A model generated the notes under the pieces. The model saw only the letters and a program-made list of their open reading frames with translations. It did not search any database and was not told where the DNA came from. A stretch of DNA of 29,989 nucleotides, from positions 1 to 29,989 of the forward strand of contig VBJX01000013.1 in assembly GCA_005879775.1 (NCBI GenBank), read 5' to 3'. This DNA comes from Chloroflexota bacterium. Lineage in GTDB: Bacteria > Chloroflexota > Limnocylindria > QHBO01. A program made the translations under genes and the position numbers. Below, one piece after another: positions 23,916-29,989 of the stretch; positions within the stretch are counted from its first letter, which is position 1, and every line of letters starts with the position of its first letter.

Positions 23916-24986
23916 CTAGCGTTGTCGCTCGCCGGGGGCGGCCGCCTGGGACCGCACCGCAGCCGCGGGCTTGACCGGCTTCGCCGCCCTGACCGGCTCG
24001 GCGGGAGTGGCGGGCGGCGCCTCCCCGACCGAGCCCGCCGGCTCAGCCATTACCACCGGCTCTGGCTCGGGCTGCACCACCCGAGCCTCGGGGTCGATCG
24101 GCTGCTCGGGCTCGCCGACCGCGTCGACGCCCCAGCGGCCCTCGGTCGTGCGACGCAGCAGGGCGGCCGCTTGCCGCGGAGCCTGGGGTCGAATCAGGTT
24201 CAGGATCCGTCGCCGCAGCTGGTCCTCGGTCAGGTTGCGCTCGATCCGCCCGCGCATCACCAGCGAGATCGAGCCGGTCTCCTCCGAGACCACGATGATG
24301 ACGGCATCCGACTGCTCGCTGATCCCGATCGCCGCCCGGTGGCGTGTCCCGTAGCGTTCGGAGTCGAGCACGTTCTGTGAGAGCGGCAGGAGCACCGCCG
24401 CGGCCAGGATCCGCTCGCCGGAGATGATCACCGCCCCATCGTGCAGGGCGGTCCCGTGGTAGAAGATGGTCGCCAGCAGCTCGGCTCGCAGGTCGGCGTT
24501 GATCGGCACGCCCGATTCGGCCAGGTCGGCGAGCCCGGTGTCGCGCTCCAGCACGATGAGCGCCCCATGGCGCGATCCCGCCAGCAGGCGCGCGGCACGG
24601 CTCACCTCGCGCGCCACCCGCTCGGCAGCGGTCACGTCACTGCTGACAAAGAACCGGTTGAACGATCCCACCCGCCCGATCTGCTCCAGGGCGCGTCGAA
24701 GCTCTGGCTGGAAGACGACCACGATGGCGAAGAGGCCGACCACCGCCCCGGTCTGGAGAAGTCTCGAGAGGAGCAGCAGGTTGGCCGCCTGGGCGAGGAG
24801 GTAGACGAGGTAGAGGATCGAAAGCCCGATCACGATGCGCACGGCTCGGGTGCCGCGGATCAGGATGAAGATCCAGTAGATGACGACCGCCACCAGCAGG
24901 ATGTCGATGAGCGACGTCCAGCGTCCTTGGAGATACGCTTCGAAGAAGGTCCGGATGGCGTCCAGCACGGGGGCCGATGATACCAA
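23916..24986 (-). CDS. cdaA: Diadenylate cyclase CdaA (membrane-bound c-di-AMP synthase)
   Basis: A 356-residue enzyme making c-di-AMP from two ATP. Three N-terminal helices are at about 26-44, 49-69 and 77-96. The DAC domain has the catalytic LHDGAVIIS (DGA at 183-185) and YGTRHRAAIG (RHR at 215-217). SEETGSISLVMRG is the C-terminal conserved block. Typical CdaA proteins are about 270 residues; here about 75 extra residues follow, rich in Pro, Ala, Glu and Lys (GEPEQPIDPE, EPEPVV, AKPVKPAAA), probably unstructured. The TTG at 24986 is the longest start; GTG at 24968 (starting VLDAIRTFF) is an alternative, and no clear ribosome site decides. cdaR follows with no spacer. Confidence 0.93.
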   Translation of the reverse strand: MVSSAPVLDAIRTFFEAYLQGRWTSLIDILLVAVVIYWIFILIRGTRAVRIVIGLSILYLVYLLAQAANLLLLSRLLQTGAVVGLFAIVVVFQPELRRALEQIGRVGSFNRFFVSSDVTAAERVAREVSRAARLLAGSRHGALIVLERDTGLADLAESGVPINADLRAELLATIFYHGTALHDGAVIISGERILAAAVLLPLSQNVLDSERYGTRHRAAIGISEQSDAVIIVVSEETGSISLVMRGRIERNLTEDQLRRRILNLIRPQAPRQAAALLRRTTEGRWGVDAVGEPEQPIDPEARVVQPEPEPVVMAEPAGSVGEAPPATPAEPVRAAKPVKPAAAVRSQAAAPGERQR

Positions 24987-25028
24987 AGGGTCCCGACGAC
25001 TCCCTCGGGCCCGATCAGGAGGCCGCGC

Positions 25029-25421
25029 TCAGCGCTTGGTGTACTGAGGCGCCTTGCGAGCTCGCTTGAGCCCGTACTTCTTGCGTTCCTTGGCTCGCGG
25101 GTCGCGGGTCAAGAGGCCCGCCTCGCGCAGCGCCGCGCGAGAATCGGGGTGGCCGCTGACCAATGCCCGGGCGATCCCATGCCGGATGGCGCCGGCCTGC
25201 CCCGAGAATCCGCCACCGGCCACCAGGATGGTCGCCGAGTATCGGCCCTCGGTCTCGGTCACCCGGAAGGGAAGCCGCATGGCGGCCAGCGGAGTCGCTC
25301 CCCCGAAGTACTCGGCGATCTCCTTGCCGTTGACGATGATGCTGCCGTCGCCGGGCAGGAGACGGACCCTGGCCACCGCTTCCTTGCGGCGCCCGGTCCC
25401 GTAGAGATAGCTGGTGCTCAC
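25029..25421 (-). CDS. rpsI: 30S ribosomal protein S9 (uS9)
   Basis: A 130-residue uS9. It begins YLYGTGRRKEAVARVRLLPG and ends in the conserved KKYGLKRARKAPQYTKR; the C-terminal tail reaches the P-site tRNA in the ribosome. GGGFSGQAGAIRHGIARAL is the central signature. The start is GTG (25421), with a GGAGG ribosome site about 11 nt upstream, in the 15-nt gap from rplM. The rplM-rpsI pair is universal in bacteria. A 42-nt gap, the longest in the minus-strand block, separates it from cdaA. Confidence 0.97.
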   Translation of the reverse strand: MSTSYLYGTGRRKEAVARVRLLPGDGSIIVNGKEIAEYFGGATPLAAMRLPFRVTETEGRYSATILVAGGGFSGQAGAIRHGIARALVSGHPDSRAALREAGLLTRDPRAKERKKYGLKRARKAPQYTKR

Positions 25422-25436
25422 CTGGTGTGCGTCCTC

Positions 25437-25865
25437 CTAGAGCTCGGCGACAGCGGGCTGCTGGGCCTGGTGGGGATGATCGGCACCGGCATAGACCTTG
25501 AGCTTCTTGAACATCGCCCGGCCGAGCCGGTTCCGCGGCAACATCCCCTTCACCGCTCGCTCGATCACGATCTCCGGCTTGCGCGCCATGAGCGCCTGGA
25601 GGGTCTCCTCCTTCAGCCCGCCGGGGTAGTTGGAGTGTCGGTAATAGGTCTTCTGGGCCAGCTTGTTGCCGGTGACCTTCACCTTGGCGGCATTCACCAC
25701 GACCACGTGGTCGCCACTGTCCAGGTGCGGCGAGTAGATCGGCTTGTGCTTCCCTTCCAGCAGGGTGGCGATGCGCGTGGCGAGCCGTCCCAATGTCTGG
25801 TCGCTGGCATCGACCAGCCACCAGCCGCGCTCGATCTCGCTCGCCTTGACTGCGTAGGTCTTCAC
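25437..25865 (-). CDS. rplM: 50S ribosomal protein L13 (uL13)
   Basis: A 142-residue uL13. Signatures are RGWWLVDASDQTLGRLATRIA, GDHVVVVNAAKVKVTGNK and KTYYRHSNYPGG, followed by the AVKGMLPRNRLGR block. Length matches the usual 140-150. L13 is an early-assembly protein of the 50S subunit. The start is GTG (25865), overlapping the truA stop as GTGA, so translation of rplM is coupled to truA. A short tail after KVYAGADHPHQAQQP (AVAEL) varies in the family. Confidence 0.97.
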   Translation of the reverse strand: MKTYAVKASEIERGWWLVDASDQTLGRLATRIATLLEGKHKPIYSPHLDSGDHVVVVNAAKVKVTGNKLAQKTYYRHSNYPGGLKEETLQALMARKPEIVIERAVKGMLPRNRLGRAMFKKLKVYAGADHPHQAQQPAVAEL

Positions 25866-26662
25866 GTTCTCCGCTTTCTCGCTTTCACCGTCGATTGTCC
25901 ATCTTTCGCGTAGTAGACGCGCTCGAGCGTCAGTCCCACCGCCGGGGCGGCTCGGCCATGGAAGGCCCGCTCCCCCGCCTCCAGCAGCGCCGCCACCTCT
26001 CCGCCGGCCAGCCGTCCGCGGCCGGCTTCCAGCAGGATGGCCACGATGCTGCGCACCATCCGTCGCAGGAATGCATCGGCCGTGACCACGATCTCGACCG
26101 AGCTCCCGCGACCGATGACCGTCACCCGCATCAGGTTGCGCGTGGTGCGGCCTCGGGCGTTGCTGCCCAGGGCCGCGAAGTCGCGCTCCCCGACGAGCTC
26201 GTTCGCGGCGGCCCGCATGGCCGACACGTCGAGACGGTCGCCGATCTCGAGCGTCCGATGCCGATCCAGCGGATGGCGGTCACCCGTCATCCGGATCCGA
26301 TAGCGGTAGGTCCGCCTCGTCGCGTCGCGTCGAGGATCGAATCCCGCCGGTGCGGCTCGCAGCGAGCGCACCGCCAGGTCCGCCGGCAGGACGGCGTTCA
26401 GCCGCCTGCGGAGCTCCGGCCACCCGTCCCGCTTGCCGATGCGGCGAGCCAGGCAGAAGGCCGCGACCTGGCCGGTGGCATGCACCCCGGCATCGGTTCG
26501 CCCGGCGAATCGGACTCTCACCCGTTCGCCGGTCAGTCTGTTAAGCGCCTCCTCGAGCACCCCCTGCACCGTCCGACGGTTCGGCTGGTGCTGGGAGCCC
26601 GAGAAGGCGGTCCCGTCGTATTCGATCACCGCCCGAGCGCATCGCTCTGCGCCGGGTGGCAT
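25862..26662 (-). CDS. truA: tRNA pseudouridine(38-40) synthase TruA
   Basis: A 266-residue pseudouridine synthase acting on positions 38-40 of the tRNA anticodon stem. The catalytic Asp57 is in VRFAGRTDAGVHATGQVAAF. Other conserved parts are IEYDGTAFSGSQHQPNRRTVQGVLEEAL, the RRTYRYRI segment, GERDFAALGS and FLRRMVRSIVA. The ATG at 26662 is chosen because the homology begins about 10 codons in; the longer open frame upstream would be the rplQ region read out of frame. 40 nt separate it from rplQ, and no strong ribosome site is seen. Confidence 0.95.
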   Translation of the reverse strand: MPPGAERCARAVIEYDGTAFSGSQHQPNRRTVQGVLEEALNRLTGERVRVRFAGRTDAGVHATGQVAAFCLARRIGKRDGWPELRRRLNAVLPADLAVRSLRAAPAGFDPRRDATRRTYRYRIRMTGDRHPLDRHRTLEIGDRLDVSAMRAAANELVGERDFAALGSNARGRTTRNLMRVTVIGRGSSVEIVVTADAFLRRMVRSIVAILLEAGRGRLAGGEVAALLEAGERAFHGRAAPAVGLTLERVYYAKDGQSTVKARKRRT

Positions 26663-26702
26663 CGATCGTTCTTCGGTTGTCGGTCGAGCCGGCCGGACCG
26701 GC

Positions 26703-27056
26703 TCAGACCAGCTCGATCTGCACGAGCGGGGCGGCGTCACCGAGACGCTGCCCGATCCGGATGATCCGGGTGTAGCCGGAGCTCCGCTCGGCGTACTTGG
26801 TGGCCAGCTCACCCATCAGCTTGTCGACGATGAGCGGCTCCTGCGGCATCTCCGCGGCCAGCGTGCGGCGCGCGGGGAGGCCGCCCTGCTTGGCGACGGT
26901 GATCATGTGGTCGACGATGCCCCGGACCTCCTTGGCCTTCGCCTCGGTGGTCTTCACCTTCTCATAGCGCAGCACCGCCACCGCCAGGTTGTCGAGCATG
27001 TGCAGCCGATGGTCGCTGGCGCGGCCCAGCTTCCTGCCGGCGAGGCGGTGCGGCAC
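26703..27056 (-). CDS. rplQ: 50S ribosomal protein L17 (bL17)
   Basis: A 117-residue bL17, starting MPHRLAGRKLGRASDHRLHML with the usual arginine/histidine-rich N-terminus and ending in a GYTRIIRIGQRLGDAAPLVQIEL block. VKTTEAKAKEVRGIVDHMIT is the middle signature. The start is GTG (27056), only 3 nt after the rpoA stop, as in the standard rpoA-rplQ arrangement. Confidence 0.97.
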   Translation of the reverse strand: MPHRLAGRKLGRASDHRLHMLDNLAVAVLRYEKVKTTEAKAKEVRGIVDHMITVAKQGGLPARRTLAAEMPQEPLIVDKLMGELATKYAERSSGYTRIIRIGQRLGDAAPLVQIELV

Positions 27057-27059
27057 TCC

Positions 27060-28079
27060 CTACCCCTCCCGGTCCAGCTCGGCCGCGACCGCTTCGTCGA
27101 GCTCGGCGGCGCCGGGAAGATCGGACTCGTCGGCGCTGCTGACGGCGCCCTCGGGGGCGATGAAGCCGCGCAGGGCGAGGCGCTCCTTCATCTCGTCGAG
27201 GCTCTTCTTGCCGAAGTTGCGCATTCGGAGGAGCTCATCATCACCGAGCGCCAGGAGCTGGCCGATCTTGGTGATGTTGTTGCGCTTGAGGCTGTTGTAG
27301 GCCCGCATCGGCAGGTCGAGCTCCTCGATCGGCGCGTCGAGCAGGTTGGCGCTCACCGGAACCGGCGCCTCCTCCATGCCGGCAGCGGGGCGGCGCCCGA
27401 TCTCGGCAAAGCGGCTGAACTCGCCCACGAGGATCTCGGCGGCGCTGGAGAGCGCGGCCTTCGGGGTGGTGGTGCCATCGGTCTCGATCTCGATGCTCAG
27501 CTTGTCGAAGTTGGTCATCTGCCCAACGCGCGTGTCGCTCACCACGAAGTTGACACGCCGGACCGGGGTGAAGATGGCGTCGACCGGGATGATCCCGATC
27601 GGCAGGTCCTCGGCGTGCTCGGCGGGCCGATAGCCGACCCCGGTCTCGACGGTCAGGTCCATCTCGATCGACCCCGCATCCGAGTCCAGGGTGAGCAGCA
27701 CCAGCTCCGGGTTCACGATCTCCACGTCCGCCGACTCGGAGATGTCCGCCGCGGTCACCGTGCCGGCGCCGTGCTTCATCAGCTTGAGCGTCACGGCGTG
27801 GCGTGCGAACGATCGCAGGCGGAGCTTCTTGATGTTGAGCACGATCTGGGTCACGTCCTCCTTGACGTTCTCGATCGTGCTGAACTCGTGGAAGACGCCG
27901 GCGACCTGGACCGAGGTGACCGCGGTTCCCTCGAGTGAGTTCAGCAGGACGCGCCGGAGCGCGTTGCCGAGGGTGACGCCGTAGCCGTCGGAAAGGGGGT
28001 TGACCTCGAACACGGAGAGGTTGCCCCGCGTCTCGATCTCTTCGATGCGTGTGGTCGGGGTGGATTCAAGTTCGATCAT
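27060..28079 (-). CDS. rpoA: DNA-directed RNA polymerase subunit alpha
   Basis: A 339-residue alpha subunit. The N-terminal assembly domain has FEVNPLSDGYGVTLGNALRRVLLNSLEGTAVTSVQ and the VETGVGYRPAEH region. The C-terminal HhH domain (LPMRAYNSLKRNNITKIGQL, MRNFGKKSLDEMKERLALRG) binds UP elements and activators. The protein is slightly longer than usual (about 315-330) because of an acidic tail after GFIAPEGAV (about 25 residues, many Asp/Glu). The ATG at 28079 lies 22 nt after rpsD, with a CAGGAG site about 12 nt upstream. Confidence 0.98.
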   Translation of the reverse strand: MIELESTPTTRIEEIETRGNLSVFEVNPLSDGYGVTLGNALRRVLLNSLEGTAVTSVQVAGVFHEFSTIENVKEDVTQIVLNIKKLRLRSFARHAVTLKLMKHGAGTVTAADISESADVEIVNPELVLLTLDSDAGSIEMDLTVETGVGYRPAEHAEDLPIGIIPVDAIFTPVRRVNFVVSDTRVGQMTNFDKLSIEIETDGTTTPKAALSSAAEILVGEFSRFAEIGRRPAAGMEEAPVPVSANLLDAPIEELDLPMRAYNSLKRNNITKIGQLLALGDDELLRMRNFGKKSLDEMKERLALRGFIAPEGAVSSADESDLPGAAELDEAVAAELDREG

Positions 28080-28101
28080 GAAGGGGTCTGACTCCTGTGA
28101 G

Positions 28102-28728
28102 CTATCGCGAGTAGAACTCGACGACGAGCTGCTCGTTGAACTCGGGTGGCATCTGCTCGCGGACCGGCTCGGAGAGCACGGAACCGGTGAGCTTGGCCGC
28201 TTCGATGCTGACCCACTCAGGGATCAGCGCCGACTTCATCGTCTCAGCCGCGGTCTTGAAGATCTCCCTACCGCGCCGGCTCTCCCGGACCTCGATCCGG
28301 TCGCCGACCCGGGTGCCAAAGCTGGGAATATTGGTCGGGCGCCCGTTGACCGCGAAGTGACCGTGGCCGACCAGCTGCCTGGCCTCTGCCCGCGAGCGTG
28401 CAAAGCCCATCCGGAAGACGACGTTGTCGAGACGCATCTCGAGCATGCGGAGGAGGTTCTCGCCGGTCATCCCGCTGCGCTGCTCGGCCTTTTCGAAATA
28501 GTTGCGGAACTGCTTCTCCAGGACGGAGTAGCTCTTGCGCACCTTCTGCTTCTCGCGCATCTGCATGCCGAACTCGCTCACCTTGCGGCGGCGCTGGGTG
28601 TTCATCCCCGGCGGAGTGCTGCGGCGCTCGAAGGCGCACTTCTTGCTGAAGCAGCGGCTCCCCTTCAGGAAGAGCTTGAGCCCCTCCCGGCGGCAGATGC
28701 GACAGACTGGATCGGAATAGCGTGCCAT
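28102..28728 (-). CDS. rpsD: 30S ribosomal protein S4 (uS4), zinc-binding form
   Basis: A 208-residue uS4, a primary 16S rRNA-binding protein that nucleates 30S assembly and in many bacteria represses its own operon. The N-terminus has four cysteines at 9, 12, 26 and 31 (C-x2-C-x13-C-x4-C), which is the zinc-binding C+ form. The S4 RNA-binding domain is at about 98-160, with RLDNVVFRMGFARSRAEARQLVGHGHFAVNG. The ATG at 28728 is 7 nt from the rpsK stop. Confidence 0.98.
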   Translation of the reverse strand: MARYSDPVCRICRREGLKLFLKGSRCFSKKCAFERRSTPPGMNTQRRRKVSEFGMQMREKQKVRKSYSVLEKQFRNYFEKAEQRSGMTGENLLRMLEMRLDNVVFRMGFARSRAEARQLVGHGHFAVNGRPTNIPSFGTRVGDRIEVRESRRGREIFKTAAETMKSALIPEWVSIEAAKLTGSVLSEPVREQMPPEFNEQLVVEFYSR

Positions 28729-28735
28729 CCGCCGC

Positions 28736-29131
28736 TCAGACCCGACGCCGCTTCGGTGGGCGGCAGCCGTTGTGCGGGATCGGCGTGACGTCCGTGATGG
28801 CCGTCACCTCGAGGCCCGCGGTCTGCAGCGAGCGGATCGCCTGCTCGCGGCCCGCACCGGGACCCTTGACGAAGACCTCGATCTGCCGCATGCCGTGCTC
28901 CATGGCGCGGCGCGCCGCCAGGTCGGCCGTCTGGGCGGCGGCGTAGGGCGTGCTCTTGCGGGAGCCCTTGAAGCCGGCCAGGCCCGCGCTTCCCCAGCTG
29001 ATCACGTTCCCGGTCGTGTCGGTGATCGTCACGATCGTGTTGTTGAACGTCGACTGGATGTGCGCGTGCCCGTTCGGCACGTTCTTCCGCTCACGCTTCT
29101 TGGCGCGCGTCGCGCGCTTTCGCTCAGCCAT
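28736..29131 (-). CDS. rpsK: 30S ribosomal protein S11 (uS11)
   Basis: A 131-residue uS11 with a basic N-terminus (MAERKRATRAKKRERK), the signatures HIQSTFNNTIVTITD and GNVISWGSAGLAGFKGSRKSTPYAAA, and the C-terminal PIPHNGCRPPKRRRV. It forms part of the 30S platform near the E-site mRNA. The ATG at 29131 is chosen over a longer reading; it is preceded 4 nt upstream by CAGGAG, a good ribosome site, and lies 25 nt after rpsM. Confidence 0.97.
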   Translation of the reverse strand: MAERKRATRAKKRERKNVPNGHAHIQSTFNNTIVTITDTTGNVISWGSAGLAGFKGSRKSTPYAAAQTADLAARRAMEHGMRQIEVFVKGPGAGREQAIRSLQTAGLEVTAITDVTPIPHNGCRPPKRRRV

Positions 29132-29156
29132 GGAACTCCTGGAGCTGCTGGATGAT

Positions 29157-29528
29157 TTACTTCTTGCGGCGGACGCCGACCGTCTTCCGAGGGCCACGCC
29201 GCTGCCGCGCGTTGGTCTTGGTGCGCTGACCGCGCACCGGGAGGTTGCGGCGATGCCGGATTCCCCGGTAGGAGCCGATCTCCATCAACCGCTTGATGTT
29301 CATGCTCACTTCGCGGCGAAGGTCGCCTTCGACCTTGAAGCGACGGTCGATCACCTCGCGCAGCCGGTTGACCTCCTCCTCGGTGAGGTCACGGACCCGC
29401 GCCGACTCGGAGACGTTGGCGGCGGCCATGATCTGGCGTGCCGAGGTCGGCCCGATGCCGTGGATATAGGTCAGGGAGACGACGGCCCGCTTCTCGCGGG
29501 GAATGTCGACGCCGGCGATGCGTGCCAC
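29157..29528 (-). CDS. rpsM: 30S ribosomal protein S13 (uS13)
   Basis: A 123-residue uS13. It starts ARIAGVDIPREKRAVVSLTYIHGIG and has SYRGIRHRRNLPVRGQRTKTNARQRRGPRKTVG, the rRNA- and tRNA-contacting C-terminal tail. S13 bridges to the 50S subunit and contacts P-site tRNA. The start codon is GTG (29528), 9 nt after the rpmJ stop. The order infA-rpmJ-rpsM-rpsK-rpsD-rpoA-rplQ is the conserved alpha operon. Confidence 0.97.
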   Translation of the reverse strand: MARIAGVDIPREKRAVVSLTYIHGIGPTSARQIMAAANVSESARVRDLTEEEVNRLREVIDRRFKVEGDLRREVSMNIKRLMEIGSYRGIRHRRNLPVRGQRTKTNARQRRGPRKTVGVRRKK

Positions 29529-29537
29529 GAAGCCGCC

Positions 29538-29651
29538 CTATCCCTGTCGCTGCTTGTGCTTGGGGATGGGGCAGATGACCATGACCACGCCGGAACGCCT
29601 GATCACTTTGCAGCGCTCGCAGCGCGGCTTCACGGAGGCAGAAACCTTCAT
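29538..29651 (-). CDS. rpmJ: 50S ribosomal protein L36 (bL36)
   Basis: A 37-residue bL36, MKVSASVKPRCERCKVIRRS followed by GVVMVICPIPKHKQRQG. The zinc ligands Cys11, Cys14, Cys27 and His32 are all present (C-x2-C-x12-C-x4-H), so this is the zinc-binding form. It is a small 50S protein made in coupling with infA: the ATG overlaps the infA stop as ATGA. 9 nt separate it from rpsM. Too short to be found by length-filtered gene finding, but the family match is clear. Confidence 0.97.
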   Translation of the reverse strand: MKVSASVKPRCERCKVIRRSGVVMVICPIPKHKQRQG

Positions 29652-29866
29652 CTCATCCTGTAGGTGATGCGACCCCGGGTGAGGTCGTAGGGGCTCAGCT
29701 CGACGCGGACGGTGTCGCCTGGCAGGATGCGGATGAAGTTCTGACGCAGCTTCCCGGAGATGTGGGCCAGGACCTCGTGCCCGTTCTCCAGCCGCACCTT
29801 GAACATGGCGTTGGGCAAGGGCAGAACGACCTCGCCTTCAACCTCGATGGCATCCTTCTTCGCCAA
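29648..29866 (-). CDS. infA: Translation initiation factor IF-1
   Basis: A 72-residue OB-fold protein that binds the 30S A site. It reads AKKDAIEVEGEVVLPLPNAM, then FKVRLENGHEVLAHISGKLRQNFIRILPGDTVRVELSPYDLTRGRITYR, the standard IF-1 sequence and length. The start is TTG (29866): an in-frame TAG lies two codons upstream, so no earlier start exists, and the next in-frame ATG would remove a third of the protein. A weak AGGGTG ribosome site lies about 7 nt upstream. This is the first gene of the minus-strand block seen in the window; map, adk or secY usually lie upstream. Confidence 0.97.
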   Translation of the reverse strand: MAKKDAIEVEGEVVLPLPNAMFKVRLENGHEVLAHISGKLRQNFIRILPGDTVRVELSPYDLTRGRITYRMR

Positions 29867-29924
29867 GCGCTACGCACCCTCAGTCTGCTGTCCGAATGAC
29901 TTGTGGTGGGACACACGGAAAGGC

Positions 29925-29938
29925 CGCCGCACACGGCG
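29925..29938 (-). other. Small leader hairpin upstream of infA
   Basis: On the minus strand CGCCG-TGTG-CGGCG can form a 5-bp stem with a 4-nt loop, a few bases after the predicted transcription start and about 60 nt before infA. There is no following U-tract, so it is not a terminator. It might protect the 5' end or take part in ribosomal-protein feedback, but it could also be chance in a GC-rich region. Confidence 0.3.
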
Positions 29939-29950
29939 ACCAGAATGCTG

Positions 29951-29980
29951 AGTATACAGCAGCCGGCGCCGGTGACACAA
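29951..29980 (-). promoter_or_regulatory. Predicted sigma-70-type promoter for infA and the downstream block
   Basis: On the minus strand there is TTGTGT (29975-29980) and TATACT (29951-29956), separated by 18 nt. TATACT matches the -10 consensus at 5 of 6 positions; the -35 is weaker (TTG retained). The predicted start is near 29944, giving a leader of about 78 nt. It is the only AT-rich stretch of this kind I noticed in the window, and it lies in the longest gene-free stretch on the minus strand. Confidence 0.55.
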
Positions 29981-29989
29981 CAGGGCCGG

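Noticed and set aside
24987..25028. Weak hairpin CCCGA/TCGGG between rpsI and cdaA as a terminator
   Set aside because: Only a 5-bp stem with an 8-base loop and no T-run; it could not be separated from chance in GC-rich sequence.
1..29989. Mobile elements, CRISPR arrays, tRNA or rRNA genes
   Set aside because: No transposase, integrase, direct-repeat array or RNA gene signature was seen; the window is filled with core protein genes.

Overview
The window is about 30 kb of gene-dense, high-GC bacterial chromosome with almost no intergenic space. It is core genome: a ribosomal protein/RNA polymerase cluster, the c-di-AMP and UDP-GlcNAc genes, peptidoglycan and lipid precursor genes, and the t6A tRNA-modification genes. 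I see no rRNA, tRNA, CRISPR array, insertion sequence or phage gene. The best guess at a host is a Chloroflexota bacterium, possibly a Limnocylindria-like lineage. This is inference from GC content, many GTG starts, a MutL-like/membrane-protein cluster that I recall from that phylum, and the MEP-pathway gene ispE; no marker gene was placed on a tree.

Layout, left to right. Positions 2-1601 (+) hold the 3' end of tldD and a complete tldE/pmbA, a two-subunit metalloprotease. recO (-) meets tldE tail to tail and diverges, across 30 bp, from a polyprenyl diphosphate synthase gene (+, 2429-3487). From 29866 down to 3484 everything lies on the minus strand: 33 genes with no gap longer than 42 bp and many 4-nt ATGA/GTGA overlaps, so essentially one superoperon.

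In transcription order (right to left) the block holds: (a) infA-rpmJ-rpsM-rpsK-rpsD-rpoA-rplQ-truA-rplM-rpsI, translation and transcription; (b) cdaA-cdaR-glmM-glmS, c-di-AMP synthesis and amino-sugar synthesis, with cdaR split by an apparent 1-base insertion; (c) acpS-nnrD-alr, carrier-protein activation, NAD(P)HX repair and D-alanine supply; (d) seven uncharacterised genes (17069 to 11108) coding a small protein, four membrane-associated proteins, a MutL-like ASKHA ATPase and a barrel-sandwich-like protein; (e) tsaE-tsaB-rimI-tsaD-ksgA-ispE-ridA-glmU and a CNNM/CorC-type membrane protein.

The most interesting part is block (d). A homologue of MutL, the activator/repair protein of the B12-dependent glutamate mutase, is translationally coupled to several membrane proteins and a barrel-sandwich-like protein, with no mutase in sight. 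This looks like an undescribed membrane-linked ASKHA system. Other points are the cdaR frameshift, a long Pro/Ala-rich tail on CdaA, and a possible leaderless promoter for the prenyl synthase.
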